NCBI RefSeq assembly: GCF_001730305.1 | Contig: NZ_MIJY01000001.1 | Coordinates: 124,001-188,000, forward strand | Origin: Enterococcus termitis | Lineage (GTDB): Bacteria; Bacillota; Bacilli; Lactobacillales; Enterococcaceae | Reading direction: 5' to 3' | DNA length: 64,000 nucleotides | Shown here: in pieces, positions 36,885 to 45,141 of the stretch | Layout: each line of letters starts with the position of its first letter | Numbering within the stretch: position 1 is the stretch's first letter | Notes under the pieces: model-generated | Databases searched by the model: none | What the model saw: the letters and a program-made list of their open reading frames with translations, nothing else | What the model was told of the DNA's origin: nothing | Translations under genes and position numbers: made by a program

Positions 36885-38696
36885 ATGTGTGGAATTGTAG
36901 GAATCGTGGGAAAAGAAAACGCAACAGATATTTTAGTCCAAGGATTGGAAAAATTAGAATATAGAGGATATGATTCAGCTGGGATTTTCGTAACAGGAAC
37001 AGACAAAAAAGATTATTTGGTTAAATCTCTAGGTAGGATCGCTGATCTTCAAGCTCAACTTAGCCCGGAAGTGCAAGGGACTGTAGGAATTGGGCATACA
37101 CGCTGGGCAACACATGGAAAACCAAGTGAACGTAATGCTCATCCTCATACATCAGGTAATGACCAGTTCATTTTGGTGCATAATGGTGTGATTGAAAACT
37201 TTGAAGAAATCAAACAGGACTTTCTTCGAGGAGAACAGCTAACAGGTGAAACAGATACTGAAATTGCCGTTCATTTGATTGCTTATTTTTCAAAAGAAAC
37301 TGCGAATACAAAAGAAGCCTTTAAAAAAGCTTTGAGTGTGATCAAAGGTTCGTACGCATTTGCTTTGATTGATAAGAATGAACCAGAGACGATTTACGTT
37401 GCGAAAAACAAAAGTCCTTTATTGATCGGTTTAGGCGAGGATTTTAATGTGATTTGTAGTGATGCAATGGCGATGCTTACTCAAACCAATCATTTTGTAG
37501 AAATAAATGATGGAGAAATGGTGACAGTAAAGGCAGACAAGATCGATATTGAAGATGAGAAGGGAAACGTTGTTTACCGCGAATCTTATGAAGCACAGCT
37601 GGATTTAAGTGATATTGAAAAAGGAACCTATCCTTATTACATGTTAAAAGAAATCGATGATCAACCGACCGTGATGCGTCGAATCATTCAAGAATACACC
37701 AATCAGACTGGTGAAACGATGATCGATCCCAACGTCATTAAAGAAATTACAGCAAGTGACCGTATTTACATCGTTGCCTGCGGAACCAGCTACAATGCTG
37801 GCTGGATCGGTAAAACAATGATTGAAAGCCTTGCAGGTATACCAGTAGAAGTCCATCTTTCCAGTGAATTTGGCTATAATATGCCGCTACTTTCAGAAAA
37901 ACCTTTCTTTATTTTCTTAAGCCAAAGTGGGGAAACGGCAGACAGTCGTCAAGTGTTAGTGCAAATCAACGAGCTTGGCTTGCCTTCATTAACATTGACC
38001 AATGTTCCTGGCTCAACGTTATCTAGAGAAGCGAAGTACACACTATTGCTTCATGCGGGACCTGAAATCGCAGTAGCCTCAACGAAGGCTTATACAGCTC
38101 AAATCGCTGTGTTAGCTGTATTAGCGAAAGCAATCGGTGATAAGAAAAACCGATCAGCTTCTCTTGCATTTGATATCGCTCATGAATTGAGTGTGATTGC
38201 TTCAGTAATGGAAACGATCATTGATGAAAAAATGGAAATCAGTCAGCTGGTAGAAGAGTATTTGGCTGTAACAAGAAATGCTTTTTACATTGGCCGCGGT
38301 GTTGATTACTATGTATCGATGGAAGCATCGTTAAAACTGAAAGAAATCTCTTATATTCAAGCAGAAGGTTTTGCAGCAGGAGAATTAAAGCATGGAACAA
38401 TTGCCTTGATCGAAGAAGGAACGCCTGTTTTTGGTGTAATCACTGATAAAAAAACTGCGGCTCACACAAGAGGAAATTTGAAAGAAGTAGAAAGCCGGGG
38501 TGCGCATAACTTTGTCATCTCGATAGCCGCATTATCCAAAGAAACAGACCAAATCATTTTACCGGATGTCCATCCATTATTGACAGCGTTAGTCAGTATT
38601 GTCCCAACGCAATTGATCGCTTATTTTGCAACCTTACAAAGAGGCTACGATGTAGATAAACCACGTAATTTAGCGAAAAGCGTGACAGTAGAGTAA
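36885..38696 (+). CDS. glmS: glutamine:fructose-6-phosphate aminotransferase (isomerising)
   Basis: 603 residues. The N-terminal Ntn glutaminase domain starts MCGIVGIVG with catalytic Cys2 and has RWATHG and GDTEIAVH-like blocks. Two SIS domains follow (VACGTSYNAGW, SQSGETADS, ASTKAYTAQ, LKEISYIQAEGFAAGELKHG), and the conserved DKPRNLAKSVTVE C-terminus closes the protein. It makes glucosamine-6-phosphate for peptidoglycan and polysaccharide synthesis. Expression is controlled by the upstream ribozyme. Confidence 0.98.
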   Translation: MCGIVGIVGKENATDILVQGLEKLEYRGYDSAGIFVTGTDKKDYLVKSLGRIADLQAQLSPEVQGTVGIGHTRWATHGKPSERNAHPHTSGNDQFILVHNGVIENFEEIKQDFLRGEQLTGETDTEIAVHLIAYFSKETANTKEAFKKALSVIKGSYAFALIDKNEPETIYVAKNKSPLLIGLGEDFNVICSDAMAMLTQTNHFVEINDGEMVTVKADKIDIEDEKGNVVYRESYEAQLDLSDIEKGTYPYYMLKEIDDQPTVMRRIIQEYTNQTGETMIDPNVIKEITASDRIYIVACGTSYNAGWIGKTMIESLAGIPVEVHLSSEFGYNMPLLSEKPFFIFLSQSGETADSRQVLVQINELGLPSLTLTNVPGSTLSREAKYTLLLHAGPEIAVASTKAYTAQIAVLAVLAKAIGDKKNRSASLAFDIAHELSVIASVMETIIDEKMEISQLVEEYLAVTRNAFYIGRGVDYYVSMEASLKLKEISYIQAEGFAAGELKHGTIALIEEGTPVFGVITDKKTAAHTRGNLKEVESRGAHNFVISIAALSKETDQIILPDVHPLLTALVSIVPTQLIAYFATLQRGYDVDKPRNLAKSVTVE

Positions 38697-38763
38697 AGAG
38701 GTCCAAAAAGTAACTTCAGAGCCTCTTAGAAGTTGATATGAGCAGAATTGTGTGTATTTAGAT

Positions 38764-38817
38764 AAAGAGCCCAAAGTAAAAACGATTTTTTCATTTTTGC
38801 TTTAGGCTCTTTTTTTA
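38764..38817. terminator. bidirectional terminator between glmS and the histidine kinase gene
   Basis: AAAGAGCC and AAAG pair with CTTT and GGCTCTTT, with A and T runs on both sides, so it can serve both convergent genes. Confidence 0.85.
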
Positions 38818-40314
38818 TTCTAATGGGATAATCACAAAAAAGGTTGTTCCTGCTTCTTTCGTACTTTCAACCCTTAAATCAAAGTGATGACGATCTGCAA
38901 TTTCTTTAGCAATCGCAAGACCTAAGCCGGTTCCATCCAGTTGGTCTTTTGAAGGAGAACGATGAAAACGAGCAAAAATTTGCGCTTGTTCTTTTGGTGG
39001 AATCGCTGTACCTGAATTATGGACACTGACTATCAGTGAGCCATTCTTTATTGTAGTATTGATAGCAACAGCTGTTTGATGAGGTGCGAATTTAAGTGCA
39101 TTTTCGATCAAAATAACAAACAGTTGACGGATTCGTCCATAGTCTCCTTGAATGATTACAGGCTCATTCAAAGGTGTTTCGATCGTTAAAACTTGTTCTT
39201 TTTCCGCTGCCTTCAATCGCAAACTGCGTAAACTATCGGAAAGAACATCATTGATTGTTACAGATTCGATGGTGATCGAAAATTCAGGATTTTCTAAACG
39301 TGACAATTCTAATAAATCATTGATCAAACGTTCCAATACGATTGCTTCACTCAATAGTTGCTGATGATACTCAGTGACCTTTTCAGGCTGTGAAACTAAA
39401 CCATCAGCTAATGATTCTAGCGAACCACGAATTACGGTTACAGGTGTGCGTAGTTCATGAGAAACGGTGGACAAGAAGTCTTTTTGTGCTTGCTCTCTAT
39501 TTTCGCGCTGGTTTTTAGCTGCTGAAAGTCGCTCCTTTAAGACGTTCAATTTTTCCCCAAGCTGACCAATTTCATCATTTTCTAAAAGTGTTAACGAATC
39601 TTCATAGTTTTCTACTACAAGCTCGTCTGTGAATGAACGCATCCTGTTGATTGGAGCGATGAACTTTCTTGATAGAATAACGGACAGCAGTAAGCCGATG
39701 ATCCAAGCAATCAAAATACTGATCCAGAGTAGAACGTAGCCGTTCTTCTCCTCTTTATGTACACTGGAAACCGCTGAATGAATCAAAACAACGCCTAAAA
39801 CGTCGCCCTGTTCATTTTTGATCGGTTCGCCGACTGTGACAGTTGGTTCGCCAATAAAATGACTAAAAGCATTACTAGTAGTTGTTTTGCCAGTGTAGAC
39901 TTGTTTGATTACTTCTTGGGCATCGTCAGGAAGTTCATTGTATTGTTTTTCATGCATGCCATGTCCAACTGTGATCGTTTGGGCATGTTCATCCACGATC
40001 CATAGATCATCCATCGCTAATTGATCCATAAACTGAATGAAGGAGGAATAGTGCATTCCCATCCTCATTGAAGAATTTGATCCCATCATGCCGTGCATGG
40101 AAGAGCTATCGTCCTCTTCAGTTGTGTCTTGCTCAGAAAAATATTCCCCGAGATTCTCTGCGATCACTGATGCTCTTCGAGTCATTTCTTCTGTATGGAT
40201 CGTAACGGTCTGCTTAGAAAAAAGGAATCGAAAGGCTAAACCGATAACCACTGAGAATAGAAGTAAAGTCAGTGAAAAATATAAAATTAGTTTTTTGGTC
40301 AATTTACTCTTCAT
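38815..40314 (-). CDS. sensor histidine kinase with Met/His-rich extracellular domain
   Basis: 499 residues. TM1 (about 8-33) and TM2 (about 193-215) flank an extracellular domain that contains a Met/His cluster at residues 73-88 (Met 73, 76, 77, 83, 85, 87; His 74, 88) and GHGMH near 118. A HAMP domain (about 216-268), the HisKA box SHELRTP with His286 and an HATPase domain ending GTGLGLAIAKEI follow. It phosphorylates the response regulator whose gene it overlaps by 4 nt. The Met/His cluster suggests Cu(I) or Ag(I) sensing, by analogy to CusS-like sensors; this is inference. Confidence 0.92.
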   Translation of the reverse strand: MKSKLTKKLILYFSLTLLLFSVVIGLAFRFLFSKQTVTIHTEEMTRRASVIAENLGEYFSEQDTTEEDDSSSMHGMMGSNSSMRMGMHYSSFIQFMDQLAMDDLWIVDEHAQTITVGHGMHEKQYNELPDDAQEVIKQVYTGKTTTSNAFSHFIGEPTVTVGEPIKNEQGDVLGVVLIHSAVSSVHKEEKNGYVLLWISILIAWIIGLLLSVILSRKFIAPINRMRSFTDELVVENYEDSLTLLENDEIGQLGEKLNVLKERLSAAKNQRENREQAQKDFLSTVSHELRTPVTVIRGSLESLADGLVSQPEKVTEYHQQLLSEAIVLERLINDLLELSRLENPEFSITIESVTINDVLSDSLRSLRLKAAEKEQVLTIETPLNEPVIIQGDYGRIRQLFVILIENALKFAPHQTAVAINTTIKNGSLIVSVHNSGTAIPPKEQAQIFARFHRSPSKDQLDGTGLGLAIAKEIADRHHFDLRVESTKEAGTTFFVIIPLE

Positions 40315-41003
40315 TTTTTACCCTCGAATTTATATCCTTGTCCCCAAACGGTGGCAATTTCCCAATTAGGATGAGGAAATTCATCTAGTTTTGCCCGTAA
40401 ACGTTTGATATGAGTATCAACTGTTCTAGCGTCACCAAAATAATCGATGCCCCAAAGACTATCTAATAAGTTATCTCGTGAGAAAACTTTTTCCCTATGA
40501 GATAACAGCAGCCAAAGCAGTTCTAATTCTCTTTTAGTTAAAAGAATTTCCTGTTGATCAATTGTTACATTCTTTTCTTCTAAGTAAATTGCCAAGTTAT
40601 CGTAAGTTAAATAAACCATTGATTGCTGATTTTCTTCTGTTCGTTCGATTCGTCGTAAAATTGCCCGAATTCTAGCCATAACTTCACTGGGAGAAAATGG
40701 TTTGACGATATAATCATCTGCACCGATATCCAACCCCATGATGCGATGATAATCTTCCCCTTTGGCTGTGATCATAATGATTGGAACATTTGAGGTCTCT
40801 CTGATTTTTTTACAGACTTCAAAGCCGTCAAGTATAGGAAGCATCACATCCAGTAAAACCAATTCGATCGTATGAGTATTAAAGGCTGTCAATGCGTCTT
40901 GTCCGTTAGAAACGACAATGGGCGTGAAGCCTTCTTTTAAAACATAATCTTTTAAGACTTCAGTAATTTGTTGATGATCATCTACGATCAAAATCTTTTT
41001 CAT
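40311..41003 (-). CDS. OmpR-family response regulator
   Basis: 230 residues. The receiver domain has acidic Asp8-Asp9, phospho-acceptor Asp52 in LVLLDVMLP and the conserved Lys in YIVKPFSP. The C-terminal winged helix contains LTKRELELLWLL and DARTVDTHIKRLRAK. AGGAGG precedes the ATG. It forms an operon with the kinase and is divergent from the small Met/His-rich secreted protein, a likely target. Confidence 0.95.
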   Translation of the reverse strand: MKKILIVDDHQQITEVLKDYVLKEGFTPIVVSNGQDALTAFNTHTIELVLLDVMLPILDGFEVCKKIRETSNVPIIMITAKGEDYHRIMGLDIGADDYIVKPFSPSEVMARIRAILRRIERTEENQQSMVYLTYDNLAIYLEEKNVTIDQQEILLTKRELELLWLLLSHREKVFSRDNLLDSLWGIDYFGDARTVDTHIKRLRAKLDEFPHPNWEIATVWGQGYKFEGKK

Positions 41004-41066
41004 GATATATCCTCCTGTTTCTACCTCCTATTATAGTCAATAATTCAGCGTTTAGGGAAATTTTTT

Positions 41067-41125
41067 TTGACACATATTCGTCACAATTAGACGATAAACT
41101 AGGGAAAAAGAGGAGGAATTAAACA
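41067..41125 (+). promoter_or_regulatory. divergent regulatory region with TTGACA and TCGTC/GACGA inverted repeat
   Basis: A TTGACA-type -35 precedes the inverted repeat TCGTC-N7-GACGA and an AT-rich -10 region, then GAGGAGG before the small secreted protein. The inverted repeat may bind the divergently encoded response regulator. Confidence 0.4.
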
Positions 41126-41410
41126 ATGAAGAAACACACTAGTAAAGTATTATTTGGAATTGCGATTTTAGGCTTGGTAAGCTTTGCGCCTAGGGCTGAA
41201 GCAGTTGGAGGTTTTGGTAATCGCCACATGGATTCTGTTGAAATGAATGAAATGCACGGCTGGAATCGAGAAAAAATGGATGAAAATTGGAGAGAGAGCC
41301 GACGGAAACAACATTCGGAAAATCGTGGGATGAAAAGAGTTTATCGAAACAATGGAATGATGAACAATTATCGTGAAAATACGACTCATCCTTGTTGGTC
41401 TGCAGAATAA
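41126..41410 (+). CDS. small secreted Met/His-rich protein
   Basis: 94 residues, with a signal peptide ending near residue 26 (AEA). The mature part is about 68 residues with seven Met, four His, one Cys and many Arg/Asn, for example RHMDSVEMNEMHGW, NRGMKR and NNGMMNN, ending HPCW. I know no named family. GAGGAGG before ATG 41126 and the clear signal peptide support a real gene. Its position opposite a two-component system whose sensor also has a Met/His cluster suggests a periplasm- or wall-located metal-binding role. Confidence 0.7.
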   Translation: MKKHTSKVLFGIAILGLVSFAPRAEAVGGFGNRHMDSVEMNEMHGWNREKMDENWRESRRKQHSENRGMKRVYRNNGMMNNYRENTTHPCWSAE

Positions 41411-41420
41411 AAAAAATATT

Positions 41421-41442
41421 CCTCCACCGTTTTCGATGGAGG
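41421..41442. other. short hairpin in the 380-nt gap before the LRR gene
   Basis: CCTCCACCG pairs with CGATGGAGG around a TTTT loop. A T run follows on the minus strand only, so termination of the plus gene is doubtful. The rest of 41411-41738 is AT-rich and I see no gene in it. Confidence 0.5.
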
Positions 41443-41738
41443 GAACACAAATCAAATTACACACAAGAATAAAATATCATATTTTCTCATAATTCTCAAC
41501 AATTTAGCTGTTTATTTAAAAAATAGAGAATTTTATTATGTATTTGTGTCGTTTTGGTCGTTTTAAATTTTGTGAATATGCACTTTTTAATGAACAATCA
41601 GAAAAGAAAAATAATTATCTGCATAACGATTAGTATCAATTAGAGTATATTTTAAAGGCAAGGCTTCATTTTAATTAAATGTAATATCGTTTTATTAAGA
41701 TAAAAAGTGTTTATAATTTTATCTTAAGGAAATTATAT

Positions 41739-41767
41739 TTGACATCAGGAAAAGAGAGGTGTATTAT
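41739..41767 (+). promoter_or_regulatory. promoter of the LRR gene
   Basis: A perfect TTGACA (41739-41744), a 17-nt spacer and TATTAT (41762-41767) lie 25 nt before the start codon. Confidence 0.8.
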
Positions 41768-41791
41768 TAGGGAAAAGATGGAGGTAGAAAA

Positions 41792-43006
41792 ATGAATAAG
41801 AAAAGAAAAATGAAACAATTGGTTGTAGCTTTATTAGTAAGTTCTGTTGGAATGTTGTTTGAGGCTCAGCAAGTACTAGCGGAAAATGTTTCAGAGGTTG
41901 AGAATAGTGTTGTACTTGCAGAAGAAACAAATATTGGCATAATCAAGGAAGTATTTCCCGACCCGGTTTTTGCTGCAGAAGTTGCAAAACAAGTTGAAAA
42001 GTCTGTTGACGATATGTTGACTAAGCAAGATGCTGGAAAAGTGACTAATCTGCAACTAAGTGTTTATGACGATCAGGCGATTGAAAATGCTGTAGGTGTT
42101 GAACAGCTCGTTAACTTAAAGAGATTGATTATTCAAGGCGGTAGCATAGCAACAATCGATCTTAGTCAGAATACAGAGCTTACAGAGCTTGACGTATCAG
42201 ATACAGATGTGACAAGTCTTGATCTTACACACAATACCAAGTTAACTGAGGTAACCTCTGCTGGTAATAAGCTGACGAAGATCAATGTGACCAATTGCTT
42301 TGAGCTAGAGACATTACACCTAAATAATAATCAGTTAAAAACGATAGATATTAGCAAGAATCCTAAATTGAAATGGTTGAGTATTTACTGGAACAAGCTA
42401 ATAGAGATTGATACAACTAACAATCCAGAGTTGGTTTATTTGCTTCTAGGGCAAAATCATTTGATATCAGCGAATGTTTCACAAAATACTAAATTGTGGG
42501 AATTGGATCTAAGCCAAAATTCTACTTTTTCAGAGATAGATGTGACTCAAAATACAGAACTACAGAGCTTAAAATTGGATCAATTGGGGTTAAACGCTGT
42601 AGATGTTTCCAAAAATACAAAACTAAAAGAGTTAGGTTTGACGAATAATCAATTAGAACAATTGGATTTATCAAGTAATGGGCAATTAGAGTTACTTTTT
42701 CTAACGAAAAATAAATTATCATCATTAAATGTAAGCAAAAATGTCAATCTAATAAATTTGTATGCTGGCTACAATCAATTAAGTCTGATTAAATTAAGCA
42801 AAAATCCAGCGATTAAACGATTAAGCTTAAATCACAATCAATTAAGGTATTTAGATGTAAGCGCGAATCGTGACTTGATTTCTCTAGATGTGCGCTCTAA
42901 TAACTTATGTGTACTGGATTTGAGCGATAATGTTTTCCTAACAGAAGAAAACTATTTTACCGAAGGTAATCCAGGAATTCATGTAATTGCTCCAGGTGAG
43001 TATTAA
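41792..43006 (+). CDS. secreted leucine-rich-repeat protein
   Basis: 404 residues. A signal peptide (cleavage near residue 30, VLA) is followed by a short cap and then about 13 tandem repeats of about 21 residues with the pattern L-x-x-L-x-L-x-x-N-x-L-x-x-I-D-[LV]-S-x-N, from residue 105 to 395. The protein stops soon after the last repeat, with no LPXTG, WxL or wall-binding domain. It resembles the LRR part of internalin-type proteins and probably binds a protein or glycan ligand outside the cell. GGAGG precedes ATG 41792. Confidence 0.87.
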   Translation: MNKKRKMKQLVVALLVSSVGMLFEAQQVLAENVSEVENSVVLAEETNIGIIKEVFPDPVFAAEVAKQVEKSVDDMLTKQDAGKVTNLQLSVYDDQAIENAVGVEQLVNLKRLIIQGGSIATIDLSQNTELTELDVSDTDVTSLDLTHNTKLTEVTSAGNKLTKINVTNCFELETLHLNNNQLKTIDISKNPKLKWLSIYWNKLIEIDTTNNPELVYLLLGQNHLISANVSQNTKLWELDLSQNSTFSEIDVTQNTELQSLKLDQLGLNAVDVSKNTKLKELGLTNNQLEQLDLSSNGQLELLFLTKNKLSSLNVSKNVNLINLYAGYNQLSLIKLSKNPAIKRLSLNHNQLRYLDVSANRDLISLDVRSNNLCVLDLSDNVFLTEENYFTEGNPGIHVIAPGEY

Positions 43007-43086
43007 AAAGTAAAGGTTTACTAAGAGGTATTTTCTAGAAATAAACAAAGAAGGGCAATTCTTTTGCCCTCTAATAATCTAACATA

Positions 43087-43131
43087 AAGGTATCCGAGAC
43101 ATAACTTGTAAAGTTATGCTTCGGATACCTT
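43087..43131. terminator. bidirectional terminator between LRR and NlpC/P60 genes
   Basis: AAGGTATCCGA and ACATAACT pair with AGTTATG and TCGGATACCTT. The genes on both sides point into it. Confidence 0.8.
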
Positions 43132-43150
43132 CATTCATTGCTATCTATTT

Positions 43151-44053
43151 TTATGATAGTACGCGCACAGCAAAGTCTGGTGCATATGAAGCGACCGTTG
43201 CAATTTGAACAACATCCCCAGGAACAGGTGCGTGGATATAAGAGCCATCTCCTGTTGAAATGCCTACATGATAAGTGCCGCCATGACTACCCCAAAAGAC
43301 TAAATCGCCTGCTTGGGCTTCGGAAACAGCAATGGTGGTTCCTGCGGTTTCTTGATCAACAGTAGTTCGTCCCAATGAATGACCGATCGAAGCAAACGCA
43401 ACTTGAACAAGTCCAGAGCAATCAAATGCATCAGGACCAGCAGCACCATAAACATATGGTTTACCCAAATGCGTTTTAGCAGCTGCCACAACAGCTGTAC
43501 GTGTATCGACTTGTTTCGCCTGTTCAGTTGTTTGTTTTTTTGCTTGGTCGATTTTTTCAGACAGCTGTTTTTCTTGTTTATGTAAGTTGGCTTGTTCTTC
43601 TTTGAGTGATTTTATGTCGGTTTGTAGCTCCTGTTGCTGTTGGGACAATTCAGCTAGCCGTTCCTTTTTCTCTTTTAATGGATCATTATTGTCCTCATCA
43701 AGCGTGACAGACGACATTTCGATTGTTAAGGGAACATTTTCCTCTGAGTTTTCTGATGTATGAACGTTACCTAGTGAGTGAATATCTTCTAGCTGTTGGA
43801 TTGCTGTTTGCGTTTTTTGAATTTTGATGCCAATATAGGTTAATTGCTCAGTTGTTTCGTTGGTCGATTCACTCGCTTTTTGTGTGGCTTCTTTTATTGA
43901 TGCCAATTTCCTTGAAGAATCACTTATGATTTTTTCCTGTGCAGCTTGGTTTTCCTCGGTAGTAGCCGCAAATACAGGGGTACTTAACAATAAGCTGGAG
44001 GAAAGTGTCACACTTGTAATCAGTAATGTAGTCAAGATAGTAGTTTTTTTCAA
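43151..44053 (-). CDS. secreted NlpC/P60 peptidoglycan endopeptidase with coiled coil
   Basis: 300 residues. A signal peptide ends near residue 30 (VFAA). A long Gln/Glu/Lys-rich coiled-coil region (about 35-180) precedes the NlpC/P60 domain with Cys212 (FDCSG), His262 (YHVGI) and His274 (YIHAP). The layout matches enterococcal SagA/Usp45-like proteins that cut peptidoglycan stem peptides during growth. AAAGGAGA precedes the start codon, and a candidate promoter (TTGAAT, 18 nt, TATAAA) lies at about 44088-44117 on the minus strand. Confidence 0.9.
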   Translation of the reverse strand: MKKTTILTTLLITSVTLSSSLLLSTPVFAATTEENQAAQEKIISDSSRKLASIKEATQKASESTNETTEQLTYIGIKIQKTQTAIQQLEDIHSLGNVHTSENSEENVPLTIEMSSVTLDEDNNDPLKEKKERLAELSQQQQELQTDIKSLKEEQANLHKQEKQLSEKIDQAKKQTTEQAKQVDTRTAVVAAAKTHLGKPYVYGAAGPDAFDCSGLVQVAFASIGHSLGRTTVDQETAGTTIAVSEAQAGDLVFWGSHGGTYHVGISTGDGSYIHAPVPGDVVQIATVASYAPDFAVRVLS

Positions 44054-44218
44054 AAAGATTCTCCTTTGATGTGTTTTGTTTTTATATGTAGGTAGTTATC
44101 ACCTATTCAAGCCACTAGTATTTAAACACAACCGAGAAAAATTGTCTGTAAAAGGGAGGTTAAATGTTCGTTTCCGTTTTTACAAAAGCCAATCATTTAT
44201 GTCTTTTTTTCTAAAATG

Positions 44219-44244
44219 TGTAATGTAACCGTTGTTACATTACA
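44219..44244. promoter_or_regulatory. perfect 11-bp palindrome, probable operator
   Basis: TGTAATGTAAC, four bases, then GTTACATTACA. It lies in the 369-nt gap between the divergent NlpC/P60 and TetR genes and has no T run, so an operator is more likely than a terminator. The binding protein is unknown. Confidence 0.6.
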
Positions 44245-44422
44245 AAAACAGAACAACTTGAATGGATTGATATCGAATTGTCACTTAAAAAAAAAGTCAA
44301 TGCTAATTAAAAGAATTGCTGACGATCACTTTAAATCTTTGCTTACTATCTTTTTTTCTGAATTTGTTTTAAAATAGTCCATGAAGTAAAAGAGCGACCA
44401 ATCTAAAACGGAGGGGATAAGA

Positions 44423-45004
44423 ATGAAAAAGGAGACAGTCTTTGAAGTGACACATCAGTCGATTTTAGAGACGGCAAAAGAGCTGTTTTTAACAAACGGC
44501 TATAAAAATACCTCCACTCGTGACATTGCCAAGGCTGCGAATATCACACAGCCGGCACTTTATTATCATTTTTCCAATAAAGAAATATTATTTCTGGAAA
44601 TCAATAAACAAATCGGCAGTCAACTAAAATCAGAAATAGAAAAAATCGTCAAAAAGCCAGAGTCACTTGAAACGCAATTAATCCAATGTACAGAGGCATT
44701 ATTAAACGTATATCACCGGGATATTTTCTCGTTTATTCATCAAAGTGCGGTAGAAATGGAGCCGGAAAACAAACAGCAGCTGTTTTTTATTTTAAATGAA
44801 TACTATTTGGAGCCGTTGCAAAAAGTTTTTGAATCAAGTGAAGAAGTACTGAATAAAAAGGTTTCTTCTCAAAAAGCTGCTCAATTTTATCTTATGAGCT
44901 TGTCTTTATTATTTTCGACAGTGCATCAACTATCAACGGGAAAAGAACGTTCAGACCAAATTGCCGAATTGATGAATATGGTGCTCCATGGTGTGATTTC
45001 TTAA
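44423..45004 (+). CDS. fhtR: TetR-family regulator, FhtR-like heme sensor
   Basis: 193 residues. The N-terminal helix-turn-helix has TSTRDIAKAANITQPALYYHFSN-type sequence around residues 30-52; the C-terminal ligand domain includes NEYYLEP, whose Tyr127 or Tyr128 could correspond to the heme-ligating Tyr known in FhtR. The order regulator, permease, ATPase equals hrtRBA of Lactococcus and fhtR-hrtBA of E. faecalis, and three TTATCAA..GATAA palindromes lie before the permease. GGAGGGG precedes ATG 44423. Assignment rests on order, operators and family, not on a database search. Confidence 0.8.
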   Translation: MKKETVFEVTHQSILETAKELFLTNGYKNTSTRDIAKAANITQPALYYHFSNKEILFLEINKQIGSQLKSEIEKIVKKPESLETQLIQCTEALLNVYHRDIFSFIHQSAVEMEPENKQQLFFILNEYYLEPLQKVFESSEEVLNKKVSSQKAAQFYLMSLSLLFSTVHQLSTGKERSDQIAELMNMVLHGVIS

Positions 45005-45015
45005 AGAATAGCTTA

Positions 45016-45129
45016 TTTTTTATCAATCGATAAAAAAGTTGTGCGATTCTTTTTTTTATGTTACTATTTTTATCAACCGATAAAAAAACGGTTTTCTTTT
45101 TGGATCGTTTTTTATCAAGTGATAAAAAA
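45016..45129 (+). promoter_or_regulatory. hrtBA control region with three palindromic operators
   Basis: Three copies of TTTTTATC-N4-GATAAAAA lie at 45016-45037 (centre AATC), 45067-45086 (AACC) and 45108-45129 (AAGT). A promoter fits between them: TTGTGC (45039-45044), 17 nt, TACTAT (45062-45067), so the second site covers the -10/+1 and the third abuts the RBS. The inner TTATCAATCGATAA and TTATCAACCGATAA resemble the FhtR sites I recall for E. faecalis. Confidence 0.82.
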
Positions 45130-45141
45130 GAGGTGAAGATC

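Noticed and set aside
41168-41464. Two long antisense reading frames over the small Met/His-rich gene
   Set aside because: They have no RBS, their composition mirrors the sense gene, and the sense frame has a signal peptide and a strong RBS.
45016-45129. Triple palindrome as a CRISPR-like array or terminator
   Set aside because: Only three copies, no spacer of constant length and no cas genes; the AT-rich stems are weak as terminators and sit over a promoter before hrtB, which fits operators.
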